Shown piece by piece: positions 49,588 through 62,432 of a stretch of 64,000 nt of DNA. Position numbers and translations under genes: made by a program. Source of the DNA: Berberis thunbergii (lineage: Eukaryota > Streptophyta > Magnoliopsida > Ranunculales > Berberidaceae); the NCBI GenBank assembly GCA_003290165.1, contig QNQO01008304.1:87364-151363 (forward strand), in the 5' to 3' direction. Numbering within the stretch: position 1 is the first letter of the stretch; each line of letters begins with the position of its first letter. The notes below the pieces were generated by a model. That model was not told the origin of the DNA. It searched no databases and was given only the letters and a program-made list of their open reading frames with translations.

Positions 49588-49764
49588 GAGCAGTTCTTAA
49601 TGTCGAGGGAACGGGCGAGGGACGTGACGTGGCGGGGTGGGGACCGTCCACTCCGCTCGAGATACGTGCATCAAAAATGGCGGCACGCATCTCGAGCGGG
49701 GTGGACGGCTCCCACCCCGCCACATCACGTCCCTCGCTGGTTCCCTCGACATTTAGAATTCCTG
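49588..49764. mobile_element. Mutator-like palindromic MITE, copy 2
   Basis: This 177-bp relative of copy 1 lies only 47 bp downstream of it. Arms contain TGTCGAGGGAACGGGCGAGG and its complement. The 9-bp duplication is TAACAAAAT (49579-49587) versus TAACAAAAA (49765-49773), 8 of 9 matching. Open frames crossing it are artefacts of the palindrome. Confidence 0.83.
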
Positions 49765-49985
49765 TAACAAAAATTTTGTCCGTCCGCTCGCATTTTCTTT
49801 GTCTTGTCTGGGTTTTTTTTGACAATTATATCATTTATATAGATAGTGTTTCTAGTTGTGTTTTTAAAGAGGAAGGACAAAAAGTGTAAAAACACTAAAA
49901 CGAGACTAAGAAATGCCGCCAAAAAAGGCTGGCTAGAATTACTCCCCCCTTAATTGTCTAGGTGTTACAGTGGAGTGACAATAAA

Positions 49986-52760
49986 GCTGAGGGAGAGCCA
50001 TTATCAGTTGGTACTTACTATTCCACACCACCATTTCTCTTTTTCACATCATTCTACTTTCTCACACCACCTACTTTCTTTCTCATACCATTATTATTTC
50101 TCACACCACCTATATAAACCAAAACCCAACTTTTCTTCCCTCTCCATTAAAATTGACAAGAGATTTTTCCCTCCCCCATTCGAAATTCCTCCGGCTCTCA
50201 CATTCAAATCTCTATCCACACTTAAATCTCTTGCAAATCTCCTCCCTCTCCCTCGAAAATCTCTCAAAATCTCATCAAAATCGAAACTGTTACATATCGA
50301 AACCCTCAAACTCTCCAAAATCCCTTCAAATCTCCCATCCCCATTAGCAACTCCAACTCTTATGTAAGTGAGTCATCCATTTAATCTCTTGCTTCTCTAC
50401 TCTCCCCCCATTCGATTGTTTCACCACCTGTTGATAAAAACAGTAATATAGAAAGAAAAAAAAAGTAACTTTCAACTAATTTAAACACTCGATTGAGACT
50501 CATTCTCAACCCCTCAAAATACAAAAATTGTAGTTCTTTGAGTTATCTAATAAACACAACTTGAATCACTTGAAAATGTTTTGAAATGAACAAGTTATGG
50601 TCATTTTACTAAAGTCGCGCAAATTTGTCTTGCAATGAAAATGGAATAGTGTCTTTGACTTTCGACCAACTTATATGATCGATCAGGAGCGATTCTCAAC
50701 CTCATCAAAACACGAAAATCGTATCACTTTGAGTTATTTAATAAACAAATTTTGAATCACTTGAAAATATTTTGAAATGACAAGTTATGGTCATTTTACT
50801 AAAGTCGCGTAAAATGGTGGTTTGGAGTAGTCACATAAAGGATTAGTTCGAAAGACTTGTATGGTTCGAGTTTAGGTTTGATGCGACAATGCACAAATAA
50901 ATCAGAAAACTAAGTTTAAAAAAAAATTCGAAATTTTTTCCAGTTTCAAAAAAAAATTGCAGCTTTTAGTTTTGTCCGCAGTGCCCAATGCGGGTTATCT
51001 CAAGATTCATGTATTGTCCACGGCAAACAAAAAAAATTCCAAAAAATTCATGTTCGCATCTTGCAATGCCGGGAATTCCAGATAACTCACATTGCACACT
51101 CCTCGCATTGCAAACTGCAAACATGAATTTTTCGGACAGATTTGCGCAACTTTAGTAAAATGACCATAACTTGCTCATTTCAAAACATTTTCAAGTGATT
51201 CAATTTGTGTTTATTAGATAACTCAGAGTACTAAAACTTTGTGTAACTTGAGAATCGGTCTCGATCAAGCACATAAATTGCTCGAGTTAGGAACACTATC
51301 TCGTTTTTATTGCGAGACAAATTTGCACGACTTTAGTAAAATGACCATAACTTGCTCATTTCAAAAGATTTTCAAATGATTCAAGTTGTTTTATTAGATA
51401 ACTCAGAGTAATACAAGTTTTGTGTTTGTTTTAACTTGAGAATCCGTCTCGATTGAACACATAAGTTGGCTGAAAGTCAGGAACACAATCCCATTTTTAT
51501 TGCGAGACATATTTGCGTGACTTCAGTAAAATGACAATAACTTGCTCATTTCAAAAACTTTTCAAGTGATTCAAGTTGTATTTATTATATAACTCATAGT
51601 ACTACAAATTTTGTGTTTTGATCAACTTGAGAATATAGAGCATATAAGTTGGCCGAAAGTCAGGAACACTATCCCATTTTTATTGCGAGACAGATTTGCG
51701 CGACTTTAATAAAATTACAATAAATTGCTCATTTCAAACATTTTCAAGTGATTCAAGTTTTGTTTATTATATAACTCATAGTACTACAAATTTTTTGTTT
51801 CGATCATTGATAATTGGTCTCAATCGAGCACATAAGTTGGCCGAAAGTCAGGAATACTATCCCATTTTTATTGCAAGATAGATTTGCGCAACTATAGTAA
51901 CATTACCATAACTTGCTCATTTCAAAACATTTTCAAGTGATTCAAGTTTTTTTTATTATATAACTCAGAGTGCTACAACTTTGTGTTTTGATCAACTTGA
52001 GAATCGGTATCGATAGAGCACATAAGTTGGTCGAATTTTAGAAATACTATCACATTTTTATTGCGAGACAAATTTGCACGACTTTAGTAAAATTACCATA
52101 ACTTGCTCATTTAAGTGATTCAAGTTTAGTAACATTTTCAAGTGATTCAGGTTTGTTAACTCATAGGAATAAAAATTTTATATTTTTATCAACTTGAGAA
52201 TCGGTCTCAATCGAGCACATAAGTTGGTCGAAAGTCAGGAACAATATCCCTTTTTCATTGCGAGACAGATCGATATGCGCGACATTAGTAAAATGACCAT
52301 AACTTGCTCATTTCAAAACATTTTCAATTGATTCAAGTTTTATTTGTTATAACTCAGCGCACTACCACCTTTTTGTTTTGATCAACTTGAGAATCAATCT
52401 CAATCAAACACATAAGTTGGCCTAAAGTCAGGAACACTGTCTCGTTTTCATTGAGAAACAAATTTGCGCAACTTTAGTAAAATGACCATAACTTGCTCAT
52501 TTCAAAAATATTTCAAGTGATTTAAGTTGTGTTTATTAGATAAGTCATAGTACTACAACTTTCATGTTTTGATGAGTTTGAGAATCGATCTAAACTGAGG
52601 GTTTAAATTGATCGAAAGTTACCCTGTTTTACATTTTTTCGTTTTGAATTTGGGTTTCTCTGTTATGCATATTTATTAGTGGTGTGAGTAAGTCAAGAAA
52701 AACAAACTCAATGGTGGTGTGAGAAAGAGGAAATGGTGATGTGGAGTTGTTGTTGCCTAA
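49986..52760. mobile_element. Candidate ~2.8-kb foldback-type element containing an inverted ~187-bp repeat array
   Basis: The two ends are complementary. Left CCACACCACCATTTCTCTTT (about 50024) and the reverse complement of the right end, CCACATCACCATTTCCTCTT (about 52738), align, and both ends repeat CTCACACCACC words. A TATATAAACC box (about 50110) follows the left end. The flanks share only ATCAG-like bases (TTATCAG / TAATCAG), so the exact borders and superfamily are unresolved. No protein could be recognised; the open frame at 49954-50367 is Ser/His/Pro low-complexity sequence. Confidence 0.5.
50500..52640. repeat. Inverted array of ~187-bp units (2 units one way, 8 the other)
   Basis: Core AAAATGACCATAACTTGCTC recurs on the plus strand near 51157, 51340, 51528, 51710, 51899, 52089, 52291 and 52479 (spacing about 182-202 bp). 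Its reverse complement GTTATGGTCATTTT appears near 50596 and 50783. Units share CATTTTCAAGTGATTCAAG, a TTATTAGATAACTCA block, TGAGAATCGGTCTCGATC and ATTGCGAGACA. A 300-bp centre (50840-51130) separates the two orientations and itself contains GCAATGC-type inverted words. The array is satellite-like and not coding. Confidence 0.88.
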
Positions 52761-53922
52761 TCAGTTTTATTAGTTTTCAGTTTGTTACATTATTTCCTTT
52801 CATAGAAAATTTCATATGAATCATAAATAAAAAATACTAGGAAAATCAGGTTTTGCAATCAAGGTAATGTGGCGTGATCTTGTAAAAATGATGAAATCTC
52901 CAAAGTGTTTATGTGTATCTTGAGGTTGTAAAAAACCTCCTCTGCTGGTGCCACATCATCCTGGTTGCATAATATGATTACAAAATCTAGTTCCCTAGCC
53001 TCAATGACACCCAATATCTTAAGGTTGACTTTGATTTTTCATTTTAATCAATTGCTAAGTTATTCGTTATGAAGTATATTTATGATGCATCGACTTGTAT
53101 AGATTTGATGTTGATCCACATTACAAAGGTTGGAATAAAATAGGCTAAATAATGGAAAAAAGATTATTATTGAAATAGATGAAAATTCCTCATTAAAACA
53201 AACAAACAAAACAAACAAAACAAAACGAAAGAGTTAATTAGCTACACATTTTGCACCATCTTACGCTTAGGTCCAAACTTGTCCAGTTTAGAATCTAGGT
53301 TTCAATACAATGTTGGTATGATTGACCATCTAACTCCATCTAGCAAAATGAATAAAAATGTCCATTTACGATCAAGCATAGTCAATAACAACTAAATGAG
53401 TAAACATACATTTTTGTACCAAGCAAATGCCAAAAACACAACAATAAATACTTGTAATCTATTACCCACACACTAACATCTATCAAATCTCTCAAATAAT
53501 CTTGGATCTCCTTAACCGAATGCCTCTAAGTTGGAAACTTTATGATCGGAGTTGCTCTTGAGAAACACGAGTCTAGATAAATCCGTAGGGAATGTATGAT
53601 ATTTGTGGAACCTTTTTTCCATTAAAGAATGATATTCATGTTTAAATAGCTCTAGTTTCTCATTTTTGTTAATTCTACCCCCAATGTCGAAGCAAGCAAA
53701 AGAGGCAGAGGAGGTCTTGCCCCCTTTGACGTGGTTGCCAAGGTAGCACCACTAGCAAGAACATACATCCCATGCCTTAGTGAACCCAGAATTGTCCGAG
53801 CCCTTGGTTTTTTTTTTAATGTGAATCAGTAGAGGATGTTTTTTCTCCGTGGATCATTGTTCAATTAGATAATGACATGTGATTTGTGATGCTTACACTA
53901 GGGGTGTTGATTATAAATTTAA

Positions 53923-54099
53923 GAGTGAGGCTAGAGAGCGAGGAAACGAGCGAGGAGAGGGACGTGACGGGGTGGGAGCCGTCCACTCCGCTTGGGATGC
54001 ATGTCGCAATTTTTTGTACTCGCATCTCGAACGGAGTAAACGGCTCCCGCCCCGCCACGTCCCTCTCCTCGCTCGTTTCCTCTACATTTAGAATTCCCC
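53923..54099. mobile_element. Mutator-like palindromic MITE, copy 3
   Basis: The 177-bp near-palindrome shows the same family traits (GAGCGAGG, GGGACGTGACGGGGTGGGAG, end GGGGAATTCTAAATG in reverse complement). An exact 9-bp duplication TAAATTTAA flanks it (53914-53922, 54100-54108). Confidence 0.87.
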
Positions 54100-55060
54100 T
54101 AAATTTAAGTAATGTTCAAAGGGGCAATGGGAGTTTAGGGACAAAAAAGAGTTTGTAGGAACCCTCGAAAACCTATCAGGTTTTGCTTGAAACTTAGAGA
54201 CAAAACATGTGATGTCCTCCAGCACAACAGTTCAACTTTTCTTCATTTCAACTTTAACGTTCCTCCTTCAACAAAACTACAAGGTCTTCTCATCCCTAAG
54301 CGAACCTTCCTTCAACCACTTCAGATTTCCTTCTCTGTCAATTGTTTTTTCTCCTTCAGATCTGCAACAACTATTCCCTTTTTCTCCCTTAGATCTATTT
54401 ATCTTAGACCTCTTTTCTCCCTCTTATATTTTATGTGTATCTTTATTCTCCATGTGAGTTTTAAATTAACTTGTGTCCACTATAGTGCTAGTATGATAGA
54501 AAATTTTTAGAATACACTCTACCTACCATAACTAACAAGGCTTTTCCCCATGATAACTTCTTCACCATCCCTAGCAGTTGGAACTCACCAAAACTATAAA
54601 GAAAACACATAGTTGAAGTTGGAGGATTCATTGAAGCATTGAAGAAGAAATAGACATTGGAGGAGTGAATCACATGTGGTGTTCTTAATAAGTTGCACAA
54701 CTTGGTCATGCATAGCAACTCAAAACATAAAACCTATTAAGATCCAGAATCAAAGTTAGAAAAACTTTAGGACTCAAACTCAAAACTGTTACAAACTCTA
54801 GGATGCAAACACAAATTCACCCTATCTTTTTCAATATCCTCGACATAACAAAGCAAGCAAAGCAGATGAAGCAAACACACATGAGAGCTACAAGATCTTT
54901 ATTGTCTCTACATGACCAGCCCCATCAAGCGTTGATGCCCTCAAAATTACAACATTGAGTTTGTCAGGTATTGTGCAGATTGTTGAGCTTAGCGTCGCAT
55001 TACAAACATTATCAATCATAATATGACAACTATAAAAACTTTAAAGTATGCCAATGATTC

Positions 55061-55156
55061 ATTTATTTGAAGTTTTAACCTTGACCGTAAGTATACTAAT
55101 GATTTTCGATTTATTTGAAGTTTTAACCTTGACCGTAAGTATACTAATGATTTTCG
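55061..55156 (+). repeat. Perfect 48-bp tandem duplication
   Basis: Two adjacent identical 48-bp units (55061-55108, 55109-55156) begin ATTTATTTGAAGTTTTAACC. They lie in the copy-A-specific insert, in noncoding context. Confidence 0.9.
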
Positions 55157-55224
55157 AAGAATTTTATCAAAGCAGTTTTCGCTTTGGTGCAATCAATCTA
55201 ACAATTTTTTCAAGAATGAGTCTT

Positions 55225-55326
55225 ACTTTTTTTTTGAAAGGCAAGCGTGCCACTGGTGGGTATAGAACCCAAGATATGGGGGATAAACCACCAAAACCTT
55301 AACCATCCAATCAGCCTACCATTAGC
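55225..55326 (-). mobile_element. tRNA-derived SINE (minus strand copy)
   Basis: This is the reverse-orientation relative of 14071-14172. It has an A box near 55310 (TAGGCTGATTGGATGG on the minus strand), a B box (CTTGGGTTCTATACCCACC) and a tail of A residues (T-run 55228-55236). A direct repeat AATGAGTCTT flanks it (55215-55224, 55327-55336), fitting target-primed insertion. Confidence 0.85.
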
Positions 55327-55449
55327 AATGAGTCTTCCTTTGATAATAAGAAAGACTCATCCCTCCTCAAATTTAGGTCCTGATACAGAATGATCAAATC
55401 GGGTTTGGTTATTTAGATGAGCGAATCGATAAACGAAAAACCAGTTTGT

Positions 55450-55985
55450 TAGAACTTAATCTCAAAGCAAACCACGCTCGTCAACTTCCACTCTGCCTTG
55501 ATAGAGATACGGTTATTGTCACTTTTGATGTTTGCTTCTTTGAGTCTACTAAGCAGGGGGCGTGGGAGTTTCAGCAACCGACTTGGCTGAGAATATTCTG
55601 GCTTCTGTTGCCTTTTAGATAGCGACAAAGTTTCTAACAACAATATGGCAGAAGGATACGCGACTGAAGCGGCCTTGATGCTCATCCAAGCTCAACGATG
55701 GAGGACTTAACTTCTTTTTGGAGACTCTACGACCCTAATTGACCTCATCCAAGATGGCGAATCTCAATAGCTTTCTTTTATGCATTGGGTTTGGCGCCCT
55801 TTATTTGTAATATTAAATGTCTGCTTCTTATGCTTCCTCTTTGGCAATGTAAATATATATCTAGAGACCTTAATAATAAAGCTCACCACTTGGCATTGAT
55901 TGCTGACAAACTTGATTGTAATAGCTCTTAGTTATTAATATATTGCCCAAGGCTATAACAATAAATAAATAAAAAGACAAATCAA
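55450..55985 (+). mobile_element. LINE 3' remnant with RNase H-like tail
   Basis: Fragments read WRLYDPN, LPLWQCKYISRDLNNKAHHL and ADKLDCNSS with intervening stops and frameshifts. The final SRDLNNKAHHLA motif is typical of the C-terminal RNase H domain of some plant L1-type LINEs. The sequence ends in an AATAAATAAATAAAA tail. It lies between the two copies of the duplicated unit. Confidence 0.65.
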
Positions 55986-56519
55986 AGTCGAATTTAAGAT
56001 ATTAGGTGTCGTAGGTGAACTCCTCAAATGATGCATCCACTTGTATAGATTTGATGTTGATCCACACTACGAAGGTTGGAATGAAATAGGCTAAATAATC
56101 GAAAAGGGTTATATATTGAAATAGATAGAAATTCCTCAGTAAAAAATAAATAAAAGATAAAAATAAAAATATAACAAAATAATAATTAGCTGCACATTTT
56201 GCACCATCTTACACTTTGGGTCCAAAATGAATAAAAATGTCCATTGACCATTGACGATCAAGCATAGTCAATAATAATTGACCAAGTAAAGAGACATTTT
56301 TATATTAAGCAAAAGACTAAAAAACAACAATAAATACTTGTAATCTATCACCCTCACACTAACATCTATCAAAATCTCTCATATAATCTTGGATCTCCTA
56401 AACCGAATGCCTCTTAGTTGTAAACTTTATGATCACACACACATCTAAATAAATCCATAGAGGAGCATGTAACATTCGTGGCACCTTTCTCCATTAAAGA
56501 ATGATATTCATGTTTAAAT

Positions 56520-57322
56520 TAGGGTAGGCACGGGATGGGATGGGATGGGATGGGACGAGATATACCCATCCCTATCTCATCCCGTTCATACGGGATCGGG
56601 ACGGAACGAGATCGGCATGCTAATCTAGACATATCAACTAGATCCATTCTGAACATATCAAATCATAAAACAACTCAATACATTCTGCTGGAACAGTCAC
56701 AAATTGCTGGAACATATTAAAACAACTCAATACAAATTACAACAACTACTGGAACAGTCTTGAGCATAATCTATTGCTAGAAGTCTACTGGAACATATTA
56801 CAAATTTAAAACAACTCAATTCAAGTTTAAAACAAATGAGCTAAAAGTCTGTTGGAACAGTTTTTGTTATTTGGAACAGTTTGTTAAAAGTTTGCTAGAA
56901 CAGTTTTGTTATTTGTTCATTTGTTGGCTTAGTTACCCTTTAGTAACCCTAAAAACCTAACTAAAGGAATGACCGAATGAGAGATCAGAGAGAGGAGAAG
57001 TATTACAAATTTACCATCAAAAGATTAATCTAGAGATATGTGTAAGAGAAAAATTTAGATGCTAAAATGTTATATACATCAGTGAATTTGTATGGGCATC
57101 CACAATCCTAAAATAAATAAATAAATAAAAATATTAAAAATTAATATTAAAAACTTAGTTCGGGACGGGACGGGATTGGCGGGATTGAAAATCTTCATCC
57201 CATCCCATCCCATTCTAGATCGGAACGGGACGGGATCGGGATGAAATTATTCAATCCCATTAAGACTCGAAAAAATCGGGACGGGATGTGATCAAGATCG
57301 CGGGATGGGATGCCCACCCCTA
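56520..57322. mobile_element. hAT-like non-autonomous element (TAGGGGTGGGCA ends)
   Basis: The 803-bp element has ends TAGGGTAGGCACGGGATGGG and (reverse complement) TAGGGGTGGGCATCCCATCC, and an exact 8-bp duplication GTTTAAAT (56512-56519, 57323-57330). The empty site, a single TTTAAATAGC, is present in copy A near 53646. Subterminal regions are dense in CGGGACGGGA/GGGATGGGAT repeats. No transposase is encoded. Confidence 0.88.
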
Positions 57323-57420
57323 GTTTAAATAGCTCCAGTTTTTCATTTTTTGTTGATTCTACCCCCAATATTGAAACAAGCAAAATAGAAGTTGGGGTGG
57401 TGTGGAAGGCGCTTGCCAAG

Positions 57421-57862
57421 TGTCACGGGCTTTCTTTTCACAAGTACTTCCCGTGCGGCACTAGCAAACTTTGCCCCGACTTATCAAGAAAGCTAGTCAG
57501 CCTTGCCCCCGAAAGACTTACTTATATTAGATTATGGAAAGCTAAGCAAGCTAAGAACACACAAGAGAGCTTAAGAGAACTACAATTTGTATTGTTTGAA
57601 TTCTCTGAAGTGATTACAACAAATGAGGTCTAAGCCTATTTATACAACTCCACCTTCTCAATGGACGGTGGTGATCAATTTGATCCAACAGTCTACAATG
57701 ATTTTCTACACACTTCCTTAGAAATATCTAAGGACTAGAATCCTAGGGAACTCTATGGAATTTTATAGAAAGTTCTAGAGAACTCTCTAGAACAATGTGG
57801 AATACTCTACATTATTTACACTTGCTAACCTCACTTGGATAGGCAAAAAGATAGTTGTGGTA
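57421..57862 (-). repeat. 3' LTR of the minus-strand chromovirus
   Basis: Plus-strand start TGTCACGGGCTTTC and end ATAGTTGTGGTA. The terminal GGTA is a mutated form of the GACA seen in the partner LTR. Confidence 0.9.
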
Positions 57863-57879
57863 TTCTCCCCCACCTAATC

Positions 57880-60800
57880 AGGCGACGTCTTCATTGCCTT
57901 CAAATCCTCGTATGCTTGGATTTGCTCATTGAATTGCCACAAATGTTGGGTTGGCTCCCAGCTCGCTTCACTTTCTAGCAATCCCTTCCACTTGATGAGT
58001 AGCTATGTGTGGGAGGTTGGTTGGAATGGAGCACCACACGATCTGGCAAGATAATCTCTACTTCCTTGTCATGTTGGATCCTTATGCCCATTTGTGCTTT
58101 TTGTGAAACTCCTCTGCTTGGATCATCCTAATCTTCCTTATACGGCTTCAATAGGCTCACATGGAAGACTGGATGAAACTTGATCCTCGGCGGCAACTCA
58201 ACCTTGTATGCTTGCTTTCCCACTTTCTTGACTATGGGGAAAAGACCCTCATATCTCCTAATAAGGCCACGATGCAGTCCAGAAAGCCTGGCATGAGCAT
58301 GCATCTTGAGAAGCACAAGGTCCCCAACCTGAAACTCTCGAGACTGCCTCTTCTTGTCGGCCCACTTCTTCATCCTCTTGGATGCCTCCTCCAGGTAAGC
58401 TCGAGCCTCATCAACTTGATTATTCCATCCTTTGACAAACTTATAGGCTGATGGACTCACTCCAGTGTAGCCAGTGGTAATAGAACTCGGATTCATAGAT
58501 TGGTGTCCCATGACAATCTCAAATGGGCTACGACACGTCGCTTCACTCTTCTGCAAGTTGAAAGAGAATTGGGAAACATCCAGCAACTTAGCCCAATCTC
58601 GCTGGTTGGCACTCACATAGTGCCTAAGATATAACTCCAGCAAGGCATTCATTTTTTCGTCTACCATCTGTTTGAGGATGAAAGCTAGTAGAGAAGTTAA
58701 GGTCGGTACCCAACAACTTGAACAACTCAGTCCAAAATTTCCCCGTGAACCAAGTATCCCGATCACTGATAATAGATTTGGGCACACCCCAATACTTCAT
58801 CACATGTTTGAGGAATAAATGTGCGGCTTGCTTGATTGTGCACTCCTTGGGTGTGGATGAATGTGGCATACTTCGAAAATCTGTCCACGCCACAAGTATC
58901 CAATTGCAACCTTCCGATGTGGGCAACCCAACTATAAATCCAAGGAAACACTCTCCCAATGTCTCTTTGGGATGGGGGAGAGGTTCAAGTAAGTCGACAA
59001 GTTACTGTTGTTCCACCCTTGTCTTGTTGGCATACAAGACAAGTCTTTACATATGCTTCGATATCATCCCTCATATGTGGCCAATAATAGGAATCTTTCA
59101 CAAGAGCAAGAGTCTGATGTATACCTAGATGTCCCGCCCACTTGCTACACAACATTCTTTCAAGACTTCCTTCCTTAGGTTGTCATGAGGTGGAACATAG
59201 ATTCTCCTTCCCTTAGAGTATATCAAGCCGTCATCCACCCAAAATCGTCTTGTCTTCCCATCTTTGACAAGAGATATGATGGTTTGAGTCATGGAATCAT
59301 GTGTCAATCTTTCCTTTATGTGTCCCTTCAAGTTGCTTTGAGGTTGACTTTTGTCAGCAAGTTCTCATTTTCTACTCAAAACATCCGCAACAAGATTAGC
59401 CTTGCCAGACTTGTACTCCAAAGTGCAATTGAACTCTGCCATGAAATCTTGCCATCTAGCTTGTTTTGGTGTGAGTTTCTTCTGTGCCTAGAAGTAGCTT
59501 GTGGAAACATTGTTGGTTTTGACCACAAATTTGCTCCCAAGCAAGTAATGACGCCATGTTCACAAGCAATGCACAACTGCAGTCATTTCCTTCTCTTGCA
59601 CAGTGTACCGCCTCTCAGTATCATTGAGCTTCCTACTTTTAAAGGTAATAGGATGTCCTTCTTGCATCAATACTCCACCAATAGCAAAATCGGAAGCATC
59701 CGTATGTACCTCAAAAGACATAGAATGGTCGGGAAGTGCCAACACCGATTCCTCCACAATTGCCTTCTTCAATCCTTCGAAAGCTTGTTGGCATTTTGAA
59801 CTCCAATCCCAACTTCGTCTCTTCTTGAACAAGTCCGTCAATGGAGCGACTATGGAACAGTAGCCTTTGATGAACCTTTTATAATAGTTCACCAAGCCAA
59901 GGAAAGATCTTAACTCAATGACTTTGGTCGGTGGTTCCCATTCTTGGATGGCTTGTACCTTGGGACTTGTCCATATGAAGCTTGTCCTTGCCAATGATAT
60001 GACCCAAGAATGTCACCTCCTATTGGGCAAATGAGCACTTCTCCCCTTTTATCATAGAACTCGTTCTCCTTCAAAGTTTGGAACATTTGCCTCAAGTGAT
60101 CCACGTGTTTTCTCCAATATCTTACTATTGGATACAATGTCATCAAGATATACAACTACAAAATTGATCAAGGTAAGGAGCTAGTACCTTATTAATTAGA
60201 GTGCAAAATGTGGTCGGCGCATTAGTTAAACATGCATGACTAGGAACTCGTAAGACCCATACTTGTAACATGCGTGTCTTGGTTCATCTCCTTCGGCTAT
60301 GCGGATTGATAATATCTCGACGCAAGTCAAGCTTGGTAAAGTACTTGCATTGCCAAGTTGATCAAAGAGATCCGCAATAAGTGGAATCGGGTACTTGTTC
60401 TTGATAGTAATCTTGTTGAGTGCCTGATAGTCAATACAAAGCCGTAGGGATCCATCATCTTTCTTTTGAAATAAGACCGGCGCACCATATGGAGCTTTGG
60501 AGGGTCGGATATAACCAACATCAAGTAAATCCTTCAATTGTCTTCTCAACTCCTCAAGCTCAGAAGGTGCCATATGATAAGGAGCAAATGCGGGTGACTC
60601 TGCTCCAACTTCTAACTCAATAGCATGATCCACCTTTCTCCTTAATGGAAGCTTCTTAGGCAACTCGGAAGGCATAACATCCTTGTACTCATTGAGAACA
60701 TCTTGGACGACCTTAGGTGTATTCACCTCTCTATCCATGGGATCTTCCTCTTCCTTGAGAATAGCCAAGTAAGTAGGCTCATTCCTCTTTACTCATTTAG

Positions 60801-62329
60801 AAAGTTGGAGAGCGGACACCATTATCTCCTTACTTATTTTCCGTACCACGAGCACAACACAAGGTTGTCCATTTTCCATGATTCACATGGTATTGGCATA
60901 TGGGACCAGGAAAGCCTTCACCATGTCCAAGAAATCTATACCCAAATAAAACTTGTGATCATCAATTGGAGCAATAGTTATGTCGACTTTACCTTGCCAT
61001 TGTTCAAGCCGAATATCGGTGCCACGAGCTATTCATTCAATTGAGAGACTTTTAGCATTAACTCCCTTGATATATCATTTCTCCTTAGTATATAATAGGC
61101 CAATTTCTTCAGCAAGGCCATGTAGACCGTGTCGGCTCCGGTATCTACCATGGTTTTCAAAGTCTTGTCCCTGATCTCGGTCTCCACGTACATCCTTCCA
61201 CGTGGTTGTTCCTCGACCTTAGCTTGAATGACACTTAGGAGATTCATTGAGGTGATCCTCCTTTTTTCTTTTGCTTCTTCCTCCATGATAAGCGCGACAA
61301 GTTTTCCCCGGTTGGGACACTCAAATGTCCGATGGGGTTCACTACATAAGAAGCAAGATATCTTCTTGGGTGATCCATCTCTTTTCTCATTCCCCTTGTC
61401 TTTGGAGTTCTTGTGCTCTTTGGAGGACTTCTCTTTGTCTCTCCCACCCTTGCCATCATTACTCGGCTTTTTCCCTTGCCCCTTGGATGAGTCTTTCTCT
61501 TGAACTCAATCAAGGACTTGGCCGCAGCCATAGCTGTTGCAAGGTCTTGCACACCTCGCCTCTTCAACTCCAACTTGGCCCAACCTAGTAGGCCATCAAG
61601 GAAGCTAAACAAAACAACATTTTCTCCCATGTCAGGAATCTCCAAGAGCAACTCCGAGAATTCCTTCACATACTCCCTTATGTGGCCTTCCTTGTATTGA
61701 AGGCGGCAAAGCTTGGCCCTAGCTTCATTTTTGCATCTTCTAGGTAGAATTGTCTCTTGAGTTCATTCGTGAATTATTTTCAAGTGTCGATGGTGCACAA
61801 TCCCTTCTTGACATCATCGGACCTTCTGCGCACCAAACTGTAGCAACATCATTTATATATAAGGAGACACTACGTACCTTTGATGTTTCATCTATTATGC
61901 CAACTGCATCAAAGTAGTGCTTCATGTTCCAAAGAAGTTGTCGATCTCCCTTGCACTCCTTGCCCCACCATAGGCCTTAGATTTGGAAGCTTCGACTCTG
62001 TGAGTGATTGTCCCTGGTGTAGCCCCATTGGCTACTGCAACCATACACACATTGAGTTGAGTTTCTAGCTTCTCAATTCTTTCCCTGTAAGTCTGCATCT
62101 CCTCATCTTTAGCAACAATTTGGGCTTCTAGGGACTCGATCTTTTTGGACATCATGTCCACTACCGCGTTTAAGGCTCCTTGCATCTCTTCCAGGAGCTC
62201 CTGGTCCTCCCCATTGGACGCTTGCCCCTCGATGGGTTGGTTCATGTCTTCGACTTTCTCCCTCAAGTCGGACATGGTGACACACAACTTAGCCAACCTT
62301 TCATCCATCGCAGCGATCATGTCCTTCAA
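57880..62329 (-). pseudogene. Degraded chromovirus gag-pol reading frames
   Basis: In minus-strand order: gag with a coiled N-terminus (about 62329-61922) and body (61669-61350); zinc knuckle (CFLCSEPHRTFEC) near 61340; protease (TMVDTGADTVYM) near 61155; reverse transcriptase from 60768 with ELRRQLKDLLDVGYIRPS and a YLDDI active-site segment near 60125; RNase H ([18 protein letters not shown]) near 59705; integrase (SIISDRDTWFTGKFW, FHPQTDGR) about 58850-58680, ending HPVFHVSLLKPYKED at 58128; and a chromodomain-like YLIKWKGLLESEASWEP near 57960. Frame changes and stops between these blocks show it is no longer functional. Frames on the opposite strand are shadows. Confidence 0.88.
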
Positions 62330-62432
62330 CTTGTCCTAGCGGACTTTCCCACCTTTGTCGTTGTTGCCAATTGATGGTTGTTGACCTCCTACGACATTCT
62401 CTTGTGTAGGGTGATTTCACCAACCTAGCAAA

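Larger units (their letters stand above)
53089..55449. repeat. Duplicated unit, copy A (interrupted at 53889-55338)
   Basis: 53089-53888 and 55339-55449 align with 56028-56519, 57323-57420 and 62887-63160. Shared phrases include ACTTGTATAGATTTGATGTT, ACTAACATCTATCAAA, CATTAAAGAATGATATTCAT and ACCAGTTTGTTAGAACT. Copy A lacks the hAT-like element and the chromovirus found in copy B and so represents both empty sites. It has an extra 1.45 kb of its own, holding a MITE and a SINE; 54110-55060 within that insert shows nothing recognised. Confidence 0.8.

Noticed and set aside
49442..49889. Overlapping open frames on both strands (Gly/Pro/Ser-rich)
   Set aside because: They coincide with the palindromic MITEs and mirror each other, so they are artefacts of the inverted repeats.
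50500..52640. Regularly spaced repeats resembling a CRISPR array
   Set aside because: Units are ~187 bp, diverged along their whole length, occur in both orientations and lie in a plant genome. There are no short identical repeats with unique spacers.
58161..62374. Plus-strand open frames across the second chromovirus
   Set aside because: They are opposite-strand shadows of the degraded minus-strand gag-pol.
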